Assembly: GCA_003169675.1 (NCBI GenBank)
Contig: PNAT01000033.1
Span: forward strand, 2,230 to 54,085
From: Acidimicrobiaceae bacterium
GTDB lineage: Bacteria; Actinomycetota; Acidimicrobiia; Acidimicrobiales; RAAP-2
Direction of reading: 5' to 3'
Length of the DNA stretch: 51,856 nt
In this document: positions 14,241 to 22,639 of the stretch, piece by piece
Layout: each line of letters opens with the position of its first letter
Position numbering within the stretch: the first letter of the stretch is position 1
Translations under genes and position numbers: made by a program
The notes under the pieces: generated by a model
The model's database searches: none
What the model was told of the DNA's origin: nothing
Seen by the model: the letters and a program-made list of their open reading frames with translations, nothing else

Positions 14241-16859
14241 ATGGTTCCTTCCTCCCCCGCGCCGGCTCCGGCTCAGGGCTCAGAAGTATTCCGCCTACCA
14301 CGGAGCGTGGAGCCCGAGACCTATCGCATTGAGATCGAACCCGACGTGGGGTCGGCCAGCTTCTCGGGAACGGTCTCCATCGACGTGATGGTGCACGAGC
14401 CAGTGGGCGAGTTGGTGCTCAATGCGGCCGAGCTCGCCATTAGCGACGTGGAGGTGTGGCCCGAGGGAGGAGGAGTCATCGGGTGCGCGGTCACTTTCAA
14501 CGACGAGATGGAGCAGGTCATGTTCCGTCCGTCAGCCGCATTGCCAACCGGGCCATGCACAGTCTCTTGCCGGTTCACCGGAAACCTGAATGACAAGCTG
14601 CGCGGCTTCTACCGATCCACCTACACGGATGCCGCCGGAGAGACCCATACGATCGCCACCACCCAATTCGAGTCGGTCGACGCCAGGCGCGCCTTTCCCT
14701 GTTGGGATGAACCCGATCGTAAGGCCGTCTTCGAGATCACATTGATCATCGACCGCGATGTCGAAGCCTTCTCGAATTCACCGATTATCGAAAAGGTCAG
14801 GGTGGGTGACAAGAACCGCGTCAAGTTCTCTCCGACGATGAAGATGTCGACGTACCTGGTGGCTCTCATCGTCGGGCATCTGGAGACGTCCAAGACGGTT
14901 GACGTCGGAGGTGTTCCGCTCCGGGTGGTCTTCACCCCCGGCAAGCGGGGGTTGGCCAACTTCGCTCTCGATGTCGGTGCGTTCGCGCTCCGCTTCTTCA
15001 CCGACTACTTCAACATCCCGTACCCCGGCGAAAAGGTGGACCTGGTCGCCATCCCCGATTTCGCTGCCGGCGCTATGGAGAACCTCGGCTGCATCACCTT
15101 CCGCGACACGGCGCTACTCATTGATCCGGCGAATGCAGCTCGGGCCGAGCTCGAGCGGGTGGCCGATGTCATCGCCCACGAATTGGCCCACATGTGGTTC
15201 GGCGACCTAGTCACCATGGGTTGGTGGGAGGGCATCTGGTTGAATGAGGCCTTCGCCACCTTCATGGAGACACTCTGTGTCGATGCCTTCAGGCCTTCAT
15301 GGGACCGTTGGGTCGGCTTTGCGCCCACCCGTGACGCCGCGCTGGGTATCGACGGGTTGCACGCCACCCGACCCATTGAGTATCCGGTCGGGCCACCCAA
15401 GGAAGCCGAGGGGATGTTCGACCTCCTGACGTACGAGAAGGGCTGCAGCGTCCTGCGCATGCTCGAACAGCACATCGGCGCCGACGTGTTCCGCGACGGC
15501 GTGCGGATGTACCTCAAGGCTCACGCCTACGGCAATACCGTGACCAACGATCTGTGGGATGCACTGGAGAGCGCCAGTGGCGCCCCGGTTCGTGACGTCA
15601 TGAATACCTTCATTCTCCAGGGCGGGCACCCCCTGGTCTCGCTGAGTGGCCGGACGCTCAGCCAGCAGCCGTTCGCTTTCGGGCCCGTGCCATCAGGTAC
15701 CACCTCCTCCATTGGCGACACCTGGAACGTCCCGGTGGCGGTGCGGGCCCTGACCGACGACGGACGGCCAGGAGCACCGACGCGCAATCTTGTCCTCGAC
15801 GGCAAACCGGTTGAGCTCGGCGAGGCCGACCATGGATTGGCTGTGGTGAACGCCGAAGGATGGGGCGTCTTCCGGGTTGGTTACGAACCAGAACACCGCA
15901 CCGCGCTGGCGGCTCACTTGCCACAGCTGACACCCCTGGAGCGATCAAATCTCTTTACCGATACATGGGCCACCACGTTGGCCGGCCACTCGGCGCTCCT
16001 GGAGTTCCTCCAATTGGCGTCCAAGCTCGGCCTCGAGCCCGAACCCACACCGTGGGTACCGGTGGGCGCCTCGCTCATGCTGTGCCGGCGCTTCGTGACG
16101 GAAGAGGATCTCCCCGAACTGCGAAGTGCCGTGGCCGGGCTCATCGGACCGCTGCATGCCCACCTCGGATTCGACGCCCACAAGGGCGAGGGTGACCGCA
16201 CGCCAACCCTGCGCTCCCTGGCTATTCACCTCATGGGAACCGTGGGCGCAGACCAATCTGTACGGGCCGAGGCGGCGCGCCGATTCGATGCCTCGCCGAT
16301 CGGTGGCGGCAACGACGATCCGATCCCGGCTGACATTGAAAGTGCCACCCTGGCTGTGGTGGCCCAACTCGTACGACCCGACGACTACGAGGCGCTACTG
16401 GCGCGCTACCGCTCCGCCGCCACTCCCCAAGAAGAGTTGCGCTCGCTCATCGCTCTCTCGACGTTCCCCGACGTCGAACTCTCACTGCGGACCTTCGATC
16501 TGGCGTTGAGTGAAGTGCGGAGCCAGAACGGGTTCGTGGTGATCTCTTCCTTGTTGGCCAACCGGGTGAGTGGCCAGGCTATCTGGCAGCGAATGACCGA
16601 GTCGTGGGACTTCATGCTCGAACGTTTCCCGAAGAACGCTCATTCGCGCATGATTGAGTCAATCTCCACCCTGTGCGCCGACGCTGCATTCGCGGCAGGC
16701 GTGATCGGATTTCTCAATGATCACCCGTTGGCTTCAGGTCCACGGCGCGTCACCCAATCGATAGAGCGGCTAGGAGTAAATGTTGAATTCGCGGCTCGTG
16801 AGAGGGACCACCTGGGCGAGTCGCTGCGCGCCGTCACTTCAACACTCCAGAACTCCTGA
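14241..16859 (+). CDS. pepN: aminopeptidase N (M1 family)
   Basis: 872 residues. It is a cytosolic zinc metallopeptidase removing N-terminal residues from peptides. The exopeptidase motif GAMEN is at residues 277-281. The zinc site HELAHMWFGDLVTMGWWEGIWLNEAFATF (broken here) starts at residue 313, with the third ligand Glu 18 residues beyond the HExxH glutamate. An upstream FESVDARRAFPCWDEP segment is the substrate-anchor region. The long C-terminal helical domain (residues about 540-872) matches the ERAP1_C-type domain. It is divergent from the kinase gene with 44 nt between the starts. A TATCCT hexamer is 8 nt before the ATG, so the transcript is probably nearly leaderless. Confidence 0.96.
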   Translation: MVPSSPAPAPAQGSEVFRLPRSVEPETYRIEIEPDVGSASFSGTVSIDVMVHEPVGELVLNAAELAISDVEVWPEGGGVIGCAVTFNDEMEQVMFRPSAALPTGPCTVSCRFTGNLNDKLRGFYRSTYTDAAGETHTIATTQFESVDARRAFPCWDEPDRKAVFEITLIIDRDVEAFSNSPIIEKVRVGDKNRVKFSPTMKMSTYLVALIVGHLETSKTVDVGGVPLRVVFTPGKRGLANFALDVGAFALRFFTDYFNIPYPGEKVDLVAIPDFAAGAMENLGCITFRDTALLIDPANAARAELERVADVIAHELAHMWFGDLVTMGWWEGIWLNEAFATFMETLCVDAFRPSWDRWVGFAPTRDAALGIDGLHATRPIEYPVGPPKEAEGMFDLLTYEKGCSVLRMLEQHIGADVFRDGVRMYLKAHAYGNTVTNDLWDALESASGAPVRDVMNTFILQGGHPLVSLSGRTLSQQPFAFGPVPSGTTSSIGDTWNVPVAVRALTDDGRPGAPTRNLVLDGKPVELGEADHGLAVVNAEGWGVFRVGYEPEHRTALAAHLPQLTPLERSNLFTDTWATTLAGHSALLEFLQLASKLGLEPEPTPWVPVGASLMLCRRFVTEEDLPELRSAVAGLIGPLHAHLGFDAHKGEGDRTPTLRSLAIHLMGTVGADQSVRAEAARRFDASPIGGGNDDPIPADIESATLAVVAQLVRPDDYEALLARYRSAATPQEELRSLIALSTFPDVELSLRTFDLALSEVRSQNGFVVISSLLANRVSGQAIWQRMTESWDFMLERFPKNAHSRMIESISTLCADAAFAAGVIGFLNDHPLASGPRRVTQSIERLGVNVEFAARERDHLGESLRAVTSTLQNS

Positions 16860-16960
16860 TACATAGGTCACCAGGCAAGCGCACCAAGTTGCTCCCCGGA
16901 TCTTGCGTTCTTGACAACAGACACCTGACGGTCGTTGAGCACGCCGGTTAAGGCGGACCG

Positions 16961-17557
16961 ATGAACCTCTCCGTGATGTCGACGGTGTTCGCCGTCATCC
17001 TCCTCAGCGAACTGCCTGACAAGTCGATGATCGCCACCCTGGTCTTGGGGAGTCGCTCCAATCCGCTTTACGTGTGGATCGGCAGCTCGGCGGCGTTTCT
17101 CGTGCACACGGTGCTGGCGGTGATGGCCGGACGGTTGCTCCTTCTCCTGCCTCACACGATGCTCGAGATCATCATCAGCACACTCTTCGTCGGCGGCGCC
17201 CTCTACCTCCTCCTCGTGCCCGAAAAAGTCGTGATCGCGCAAGGTGAAAAGGGAGTTGAGGACGAGCCGCCCTCGACTGCGCGATTCAAGGTCATCGCCA
17301 CTGCGTTCGGGGTGGTACTCGTCGGCGAGTTGGGCGACATCACACAGCTGCTGACCGTCAACCTCGTGGCCCGGTACAACAACCCGCTCTCCGTCGGGGT
17401 GGGCGCCGGGCTGGCGTTCGTGGCTGACGCGGCCCTGGCCGCATTCAGCGGGCGGGCGTTGCTGCGAGTTCTCCCGGTGCGCATGATCCGCGTGGCTGGG
17501 GGCCTCGTCTTTCTCGGGTTCGCGGCCGTCACCATCTACAATCTGGTGGCCCGATGA
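16961..17557 (+). CDS. TMEM165/GDT1 family (UPF0016) cation transporter
   Basis: 198 residues with six predicted membrane helices in two homologous halves. Each half carries the family motif: SELPDKSM near residue 15 and VGELGDIT near residue 118, versions of E-x-G-D-[KR]-[ST]; the first has Pro for Gly and the second Ile for Lys/Arg. GDT1 proteins exchange Mn2+ or Ca2+ for protons. AAGGCGG 4 nt before the ATG is a plausible ribosome site. I looked for the yybP-ykoY Mn2+ riboswitch motif in the preceding 100 nt and did not see it. The stop overlaps the next gene (ATGA). Confidence 0.88.
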   Translation: MNLSVMSTVFAVILLSELPDKSMIATLVLGSRSNPLYVWIGSSAAFLVHTVLAVMAGRLLLLLPHTMLEIIISTLFVGGALYLLLVPEKVVIAQGEKGVEDEPPSTARFKVIATAFGVVLVGELGDITQLLTVNLVARYNNPLSVGVGAGLAFVADAALAAFSGRALLRVLPVRMIRVAGGLVFLGFAAVTIYNLVAR

Positions 17558-18243
17558 CCGACACCCTTCCCGATGACGCAGCGACGACCACTGGCCGAGT
17601 GCGGGATGTGGTTGGTGCAGCTCGGCGCACCCGTGGATTCATGCCCGACAATGAGGGCGAGGCGCTCCTTCTCGCGGCCTTGCGTGCCGGTCGCCATGCG
17701 CCGACCGATGCGGCTTCGACGTTCGTAGAGATCGGTGCTTGGTGTGGCAAGTCCACGCTTTACCTGGGCGTGGCTGCCGAAGTCACGGGTTCCGTCCTCT
17801 TCTCCATCGACCACCACCGAGGATCGGAGGAGAATCAACCCGGTTGGGAGCACCATGAACCGGACCTGGTTGACCCCGATGTGGGTCGCATCGACACTTT
17901 GTTGCACTGGCGTCGGGCCATCACTGAGGCCGAACTCGAACGATCTGTGGTTGGCATAGTCGGCGACTCTCCCACGGTGGCTGCCCGTTGGGACCGGTCG
18001 TTGGCCTTCTGCTTCATCGACGGAGGTCACGGCGAGGAGCCGGCGTGGGCCGACTTCAAGGGGTGGGCTCCCCGAGTGGCGCTTGGGGGCTGGCTGGCCA
18101 TCCATGATGTCTTCCCTGATCCCGCCGACGGCGGACGACCTCCTTACGAGCTCTACTGCGCCGCGCTCGAATCGAAAGAGTTCATTGAGGACGGCGCCTG
18201 TGGCAGCTTGCGGGTCCTGCGGCGGGTGGCCCCGCCCGGCTGA
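17554..18243 (+). CDS. class I SAM-dependent methyltransferase (methyltransferase_24-like)
   Basis: 229 residues. FVEIGAWCGKSTLYLG near residue 58 is the glycine-rich SAM loop of the methyltransferase_24 type (E-x-G-x-x-x-G-x-S). LFSIDHHRGSEEN follows as the acidic ribose-binding strand, and LAFCFIDGGHGEEPAWADFKGWAPRVALGGWLAIHDVFP (broken here) contains the D-G-x-H metal/acid motif. Enzymes of this type methylate small hydroxylated molecules or glycans; the substrate is unknown. Its ATG overlaps the transporter stop, so the two are co-translated. It is convergent with the SDR gene. Confidence 0.82.
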   Translation: MTDTLPDDAATTTGRVRDVVGAARRTRGFMPDNEGEALLLAALRAGRHAPTDAASTFVEIGAWCGKSTLYLGVAAEVTGSVLFSIDHHRGSEENQPGWEHHEPDLVDPDVGRIDTLLHWRRAITEAELERSVVGIVGDSPTVAARWDRSLAFCFIDGGHGEEPAWADFKGWAPRVALGGWLAIHDVFPDPADGGRPPYELYCAALESKEFIEDGACGSLRVLRRVAPPG

Positions 18244-18274
18244 GGACCACGTTGCCAACCGGACGCCCGAAGAC

Positions 18275-19081
18275 CTATCCGGTGGTGCCGAGGCGACGCA
18301 TGGCCTTCTGGTACATGCCAGGTGCCAGCGTGCGAACGAACGGTGCCAGCAACGGGAGGTGCGCCGCGTTGATGTCGATCCTCGGACCACCCATGCGGTC
18401 TGCCACCAGTGTGGCAACACCATCTGCCGTTCGCCGAACCATCTTGGGAGGCAACGAGCCTCCGTCCTCATCGCCTGACAATCCCATGGCGGTCGGCACC
18501 CAGCCGGGATAAAGGAGATGAACGTGCACGCCCTGGGAAGCCACTTCGTGCGCCACCGAATCCGTAAAGGCCGTGACAGCAGCCTTTGACGCGGCGTAGG
18601 CGCCCTGTCTCGGCTCAGGGGCACGTGCCGAATCCGAGGAGACATTTACCACGATGCCTGACCTGCGCTCAATCATGCCGGGCAGAACCGCCAAGGTGCC
18701 GGCGACCGTGCCCATAAAATTGATGTCGAGCACCCGGCGCACCGTGGAGAGTGCGCCATCAGAAGCCCTCAGCATCAGATCGATGCCGGCATTGTTGATC
18801 AGGATGTCGATCCTCCCCCGATCCTCCTCTATGCGGCCCAGGGCGGCCTGATAGGCGTCGGCTTCCCCGACGTCGCACACTTCCGTGGCACTGCCCGGCG
18901 ATCGCCTGGTCAACTCAGCCGAGAGCTGGTCGAGAAGGTCTTGCCGGCGAGCCAATCCAACGACGGAGGCACCCCGATCAGCCAAGGTGAGGGCCAGGGC
19001 ACACCCGATACCCGAGGAGGCACCCGTGACCACGGCCACCTGCCCGTCGTAGCGTCGGGAAGGGCGGGACGAGTTGAACAC
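18275..19081 (-). CDS. short-chain dehydrogenase/reductase
   Basis: 268 residues from a GTG at 19081, with AAGG 8 nt upstream. The open frame continues to 19564 only as a shadow of the preceding gene. It has a classical SDR set: TGASSGIG at residues 19-26 (NAD(P) binding), LINNAGID, VNVSSDSA with the catalytic Ser, and YAASK with the catalytic Tyr/Lys. A C-terminal hydrophobic tail (PLLAPFVRTLAPGMYQKAMRRL) resembles membrane-proximal SDRs acting on lipids. It is the last gene of the glycosyltransferase cluster, so a step on a lipid or glycolipid substrate is a reasonable inference. Confidence 0.88.
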   Translation of the reverse strand: MFNSSRPSRRYDGQVAVVTGASSGIGCALALTLADRGASVVGLARRQDLLDQLSAELTRRSPGSATEVCDVGEADAYQAALGRIEEDRGRIDILINNAGIDLMLRASDGALSTVRRVLDINFMGTVAGTLAVLPGMIERRSGIVVNVSSDSARAPEPRQGAYAASKAAVTAFTDSVAHEVASQGVHVHLLYPGWVPTAMGLSGDEDGGSLPPKMVRRTADGVATLVADRMGGPRIDINAAHLPLLAPFVRTLAPGMYQKAMRRLGTTG

Positions 19082-19190
19082 AGGAAAGACCTTACGTTCC
19101 CCGCTTATGACCCGGCGAACAGGGTACGTCGGACGACCCAGGATACGCGGACACTCATCGGTTCCCCGTCGCGGCGCGTTCTCGGCAAGG

Positions 19191-20330
19191 TCAGGCGCGA
19201 AAGGAGCGCTGCGGGACTCCGATTGCGGTGCATCCGGCAGTCCCATCACCGCCACAATGAGGCTCAGCCAGATCCAGAGCAGCCGGGAGGCACTCGCCTC
19301 GGAACAGCCCGGCGGCAGGAGTCGTGTTCGACAGTGCATCGGCGGCCAGCACCATGGCGGCATAGGTATAGGTCGTGCGTTCCTGCTCGGGAAAGGTGAT
19401 GTTCTCGGGGTAGACCATCCCGGTCCAATAGGAGCCATCGGGCAGACGGAGGTTCTGGCCGGCCACGAACAGATCGAGCGCGTGGCGCTCCATTCCAAGT
19501 GCATCGAGAGTGAGGACGCACTCGGCCGTTTCGGCCGCGGTGACCCAGTCTCCGGTCGAGACACACCGCACCCCGAGCCCTTCCATGACGAAGGTCGACC
19601 AACCTTCAGCCAGGCGTCGGCGACCAGCTTCGCCTTCCAATGCCCCCGAAAGCATGGGGTAGTACCAGTCCATGGCGAACTCCACTTTGGGGGCGAACGC
19701 GGTGGGATGGTGGGCCACTGCGTGTCCGAGCCGCCCGGCGGCCAGCTCCCAGTCCGGGCGGCCCTTGGCCAGGCACTCAGCGACAGCCACTGCGCACCGC
19801 AGGGAGTGATAGATCGATGACGATCCGGTCAAGAGGGCGTACTCCTCTTTCCGTCCGGCCGGGTCAAGCGACCACAGCACAGACCCGTCGGGCTGTTGCC
19901 AACGCAAGATGAAGTCGATTCCTTTCTCAATCGTTGGCCAGAGCTCGCCCAGGAACTCGATATCGCCGGTGATGAGGTGGTGATGCCACGCACCGGCGGC
20001 CAAGTATGCACAGACGTTGGTGTCGAGCCGTTGATCCTTCACCCCGTCACCTTGGTAATAGTTGAACCAGCTGCCGTCCGGGAGCTGACAGTCAGCCAGC
20101 CAGCGATACGCATCCATGGCCTCTGAGGTGAGACCGCACACGGTCATCGCCATGGCTGCTTCCACATGGTTCCAAGGGTCGCAATGCCCGCCCTCGAACC
20201 AGGGGATCATCCCGTCTGGGCTCTGCACCTCGGCGATGGCATGGGCCGTCATCAGCACTTCAGAACTCGAGAGGACCCCCGGAATCTCGGGAATCGTTCC
20301 CTCGTAAGAGCGGACACGTTCGGAAGTCAT
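19191..20330 (-). CDS. alpha/alpha-toroid protein (prenyltransferase/six-hairpin type)
   Basis: 379 residues. Repeated helical hairpins with aromatic, acidic turns are visible: VQSPDGMIPWFEGGHCDPWNHVEAAMAM, CQLPDGSWFNYYQGDGVKDQRLDTNV, QQPDGSVLWSLDPAG, RLPDGSYWTGMVYPE (each broken here). The repeated Q-x-P-D-G-S-W element is shared by squalene-cyclase/prenyltransferase repeats and by six-hairpin glycosidases, and annotation pipelines usually call such proteins prenyltransferase. The real reaction is unknown. The ATG at 20330 overlaps the methyltransferase stop (ATGA). It sits between a methyltransferase and an SDR, downstream of a GT4 enzyme, which suggests envelope glycolipid or polyprenyl-glycan chemistry. 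Confidence 0.7.
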   Translation of the reverse strand: MTSERVRSYEGTIPEIPGVLSSSEVLMTAHAIAEVQSPDGMIPWFEGGHCDPWNHVEAAMAMTVCGLTSEAMDAYRWLADCQLPDGSWFNYYQGDGVKDQRLDTNVCAYLAAGAWHHHLITGDIEFLGELWPTIEKGIDFILRWQQPDGSVLWSLDPAGRKEEYALLTGSSSIYHSLRCAVAVAECLAKGRPDWELAAGRLGHAVAHHPTAFAPKVEFAMDWYYPMLSGALEGEAGRRRLAEGWSTFVMEGLGVRCVSTGDWVTAAETAECVLTLDALGMERHALDLFVAGQNLRLPDGSYWTGMVYPENITFPEQERTTYTYAAMVLAADALSNTTPAAGLFRGECLPAALDLAEPHCGGDGTAGCTAIGVPQRSFRA

Positions 20331-21136
20331 GCTGCGGCACCTTGTTTCGGAGTCGTTGGCCCGCGACGTCCGGGAACGCCGCGTGGCACGTTGGGTTTTG
20401 CTTCGGGCACACCTGCCACCGCGCGCTGCGGCTTGGACAGATAGAGGACAAGGCTCTTCCCGATGAGCGGGTTCAGCACCCGATCGGCAGCGCGAGTGAT
20501 GAAGGGCGCCTTGACGATGTCCCACACCAGGACCTTGTGATAGGCCTCGACGGCGGGGTGGCTGTCATTGCTCGGACCGACCAGGCAGCGGAGCCACCAG
20601 TAGGGCGAGTGCAGGCCGTGGGCATGGTGGTGCCCAATCGGCACAAGTCCCGTCGCGCTCAATCGCCGCTCAAGAGTTGAGCGCCGGTAGATGCGAACGT
20701 GTCCACCGGGAGTGTCGTGGTACTCGTCGGAGAGAGCCCAGTTGAGGGCCTCGGGGCCACAACGTGGCACCGTCACCGCCATCGTCCCTCCCGGTCTAAG
20801 GACGCGCGAGAGCTCGCTCATGGCAGCCAGATCGTCGGGGATGTGCTCAAGGACCTCAGAGGCAATGACCCGGTCAAAGGCACCGTCTGGGAAGGGAAGG
20901 GCCAGTGCGTTCCCCTGCACCGCTGTAGCCGGATGATCGAGAGCCAGCTCCCCCGCTTCTACCATGGCGCCCAGCGTGCCCCGGACTTGCGCCACCTCCT
21001 CGGGTCCGGCATCGAGAGCAACCACTGAGGCGCCGCGGCGGGCGGCCTCGAAGGCATGCCTTCCGAATCCGCAACCGAGATCCAGCAAGCGATCGCCCGG
21101 ACCGACGCCGAGCCTGTCGTAATCGACCGTCAACAT
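20327..21136 (-). CDS. class I SAM-dependent methyltransferase (methyltransferase_11 type)
   Basis: 269 residues. It has a canonical Rossmann SAM site: LLDLGCGFGRHAFEAARRG (motif I, near residue 18), VVALDAGPEEV (motif II), FPDGAFDRVIASEVLEHIPD (motif IV) and LRPGGTMAVTVPRCGPEA. A long C-terminal part with HHAHGLHSPYWWLRCLVG is characteristic of envelope-associated methyltransferases found beside GT4 enzymes. The substrate is unknown. The ATG start overlaps the glycosyltransferase stop by 7 nt, and the stop overlaps the next ATG, so this is the middle of a translationally coupled trio. Confidence 0.88.
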   Translation of the reverse strand: MLTVDYDRLGVGPGDRLLDLGCGFGRHAFEAARRGASVVALDAGPEEVAQVRGTLGAMVEAGELALDHPATAVQGNALALPFPDGAFDRVIASEVLEHIPDDLAAMSELSRVLRPGGTMAVTVPRCGPEALNWALSDEYHDTPGGHVRIYRRSTLERRLSATGLVPIGHHHAHGLHSPYWWLRCLVGPSNDSHPAVEAYHKVLVWDIVKAPFITRAADRVLNPLIGKSLVLYLSKPQRAVAGVPEAKPNVPRGVPGRRGPTTPKQGAAA

Positions 21137-22578
21137 GTCACGTCACCGCTCAAGACAGCGGCTCCGACACCTTGGACGTCCGCCGTCGGTGCGCCAGGAA
21201 GCTGCCTTCCGTCCAAGAGTGCCCGGTAACACGCCGCGGTACCGGCTGCGGTGACCTGCCAGGTGAACCGGCTGACCACACGCTCGCGGCCTGCCGCGCC
21301 CAAGCGGGCTCGCAACGCGGGGTCATCCAGCAGTCGGCCGATGGCGCCCGCCAAAGCACCCGGATCGTCAGGAGCCACCAGCAGGCCGGTCTCCCCATCC
21401 GTGCCCACCACCTCGGGAAGCGCCCCTCCGGTGGTCGCCACGACCGCGACACCGCATGACATTGCTTCAACAGCGGGCAATGAAAAGCCCTCGTAGAGAG
21501 ACGGGACGACGGCGACCTCGGCCTCGCCATAGAGACGGGCCAATGCGTCGTCACTCATCCCGCTCACGCAGTGCACCACGTCAGTAAGGCCGAGACGAGC
21601 GATCGCCTTTTCCACTCGTCCACCTTCATTAGGACGGCCGATCACGGTCAGCTCGACCTCGCGTTCAGTTCGCAGCTTGGCCACCGCCTCCAGAAGTGGG
21701 ACGAGTCCCTTCATCGGAACGTCGCTCGATGAAGTGACCATGATGCGACCAGGGATTGGTGTGACTCCCTCCATGGGACGGAACACCGTGTGATCCACCC
21801 CCACCGGGACGACCGTCATACGTTCGGGCAGCACTTGCATCTGCGATGAAATGTCCGTCCGCGAGTTCTCGGACACCGTCACGACGGCCGGAAGAGCTCG
21901 AGCCACCTTTACCTGCATACCGAGAAAGCCGAACCATCGACGAGTGGTCAGTCGTTGCCAGGGATTCGTCGTGTGGGAGAGGGCGAGTTGACGGTCAACG
22001 GTGATCGGATGGTGCAGGGTGGTCAGCAATGGCCAGCCGTCTTCCACCAGACCCAGCATCCCGGTGCCCAGGCATTGATTGTCGTGCACGACGTCGAATT
22101 CGTCTCGACGCTCGGCCACCAGCTTGCGGACGCGCCGCGAGTAGGCCAGCGGCTCGCCGAAGCCAGCGGTGCACATGACACCGAATTCCAGCCAATCTTC
22201 CCGGCTCTTGAACTCCCGTGGGTGCGGAACCCGGAACGGGTCAGGATCGCGGTAGAGGTCCAGTCCGGGCACGGGAGTGAAGCCGACTCCCTCATCGAGC
22301 TCTGGCCATGGCTGGCCGGCGAACACTTCCACCGAATGGCCCAGAGCAACGAGTTCTCGGGTCAGATGCCGGGTGTAGACGCCTTGGCCGCCACAGCGGG
22401 GATTACCCCGGTAGATGAGGAAGGCCACCCGCAAACCACCAGGCTGCGGTGGTGCGGCAGCGATTCGCGGCGGGATCTCAATGTGGCGGGAGCGTTCCCA
22501 CGATTCCCTGGTCTCGATCCACTTCTGGCGGGGCGATTTAGGCACAGGGTGTTCCGACAGGTCCAGCCATGGCCGCAT
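21130..22578 (-). CDS. glycosyltransferase family 4
   Basis: 482 residues with a GT-B fold. N-terminal domain: VAFLIYRGNPRCGGQGVYTRHLTRELVALGHSVEVF (broken here), the acceptor-side glycine motif. C-terminal domain: VPVGVDHTVFRP, VTSSSDVPMKGLVPLLEAV, and the nucleotide-sugar site SLYEGFSLPAVEAMSCGVAVVATTGGALPEVV, with the E-x7-E motif of GT4. It transfers a sugar from a nucleotide donor, probably onto a lipid or glycan carrier at the inner face of the membrane. I preferred the ATG at 22578 (GGGGAGG just upstream) over the TTG at 22608. It follows the NRAMP gene by 61 nt on the same strand and could be co-transcribed with it. Confidence 0.9.
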   Translation of the reverse strand: MRPWLDLSEHPVPKSPRQKWIETRESWERSRHIEIPPRIAAAPPQPGGLRVAFLIYRGNPRCGGQGVYTRHLTRELVALGHSVEVFAGQPWPELDEGVGFTPVPGLDLYRDPDPFRVPHPREFKSREDWLEFGVMCTAGFGEPLAYSRRVRKLVAERRDEFDVVHDNQCLGTGMLGLVEDGWPLLTTLHHPITVDRQLALSHTTNPWQRLTTRRWFGFLGMQVKVARALPAVVTVSENSRTDISSQMQVLPERMTVVPVGVDHTVFRPMEGVTPIPGRIMVTSSSDVPMKGLVPLLEAVAKLRTEREVELTVIGRPNEGGRVEKAIARLGLTDVVHCVSGMSDDALARLYGEAEVAVVPSLYEGFSLPAVEAMSCGVAVVATTGGALPEVVGTDGETGLLVAPDDPGALAGAIGRLLDDPALRARLGAAGRERVVSRFTWQVTAAGTAACYRALLDGRQLPGAPTADVQGVGAAVLSGDVTC

Positions 22579-22639
22579 AGCCTCCCCGAACCCCCTGGTC
22601 CGGCGCAAACGGCATCTCCAACCGTGCCCAGGTGAGCGC

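Noticed and set aside
16860-16960. yybP-ykoY Mn2+ riboswitch ahead of the GDT1-type transporter
   Set aside because: The GGGGAGUA and UGCCGAA-type cores are absent.
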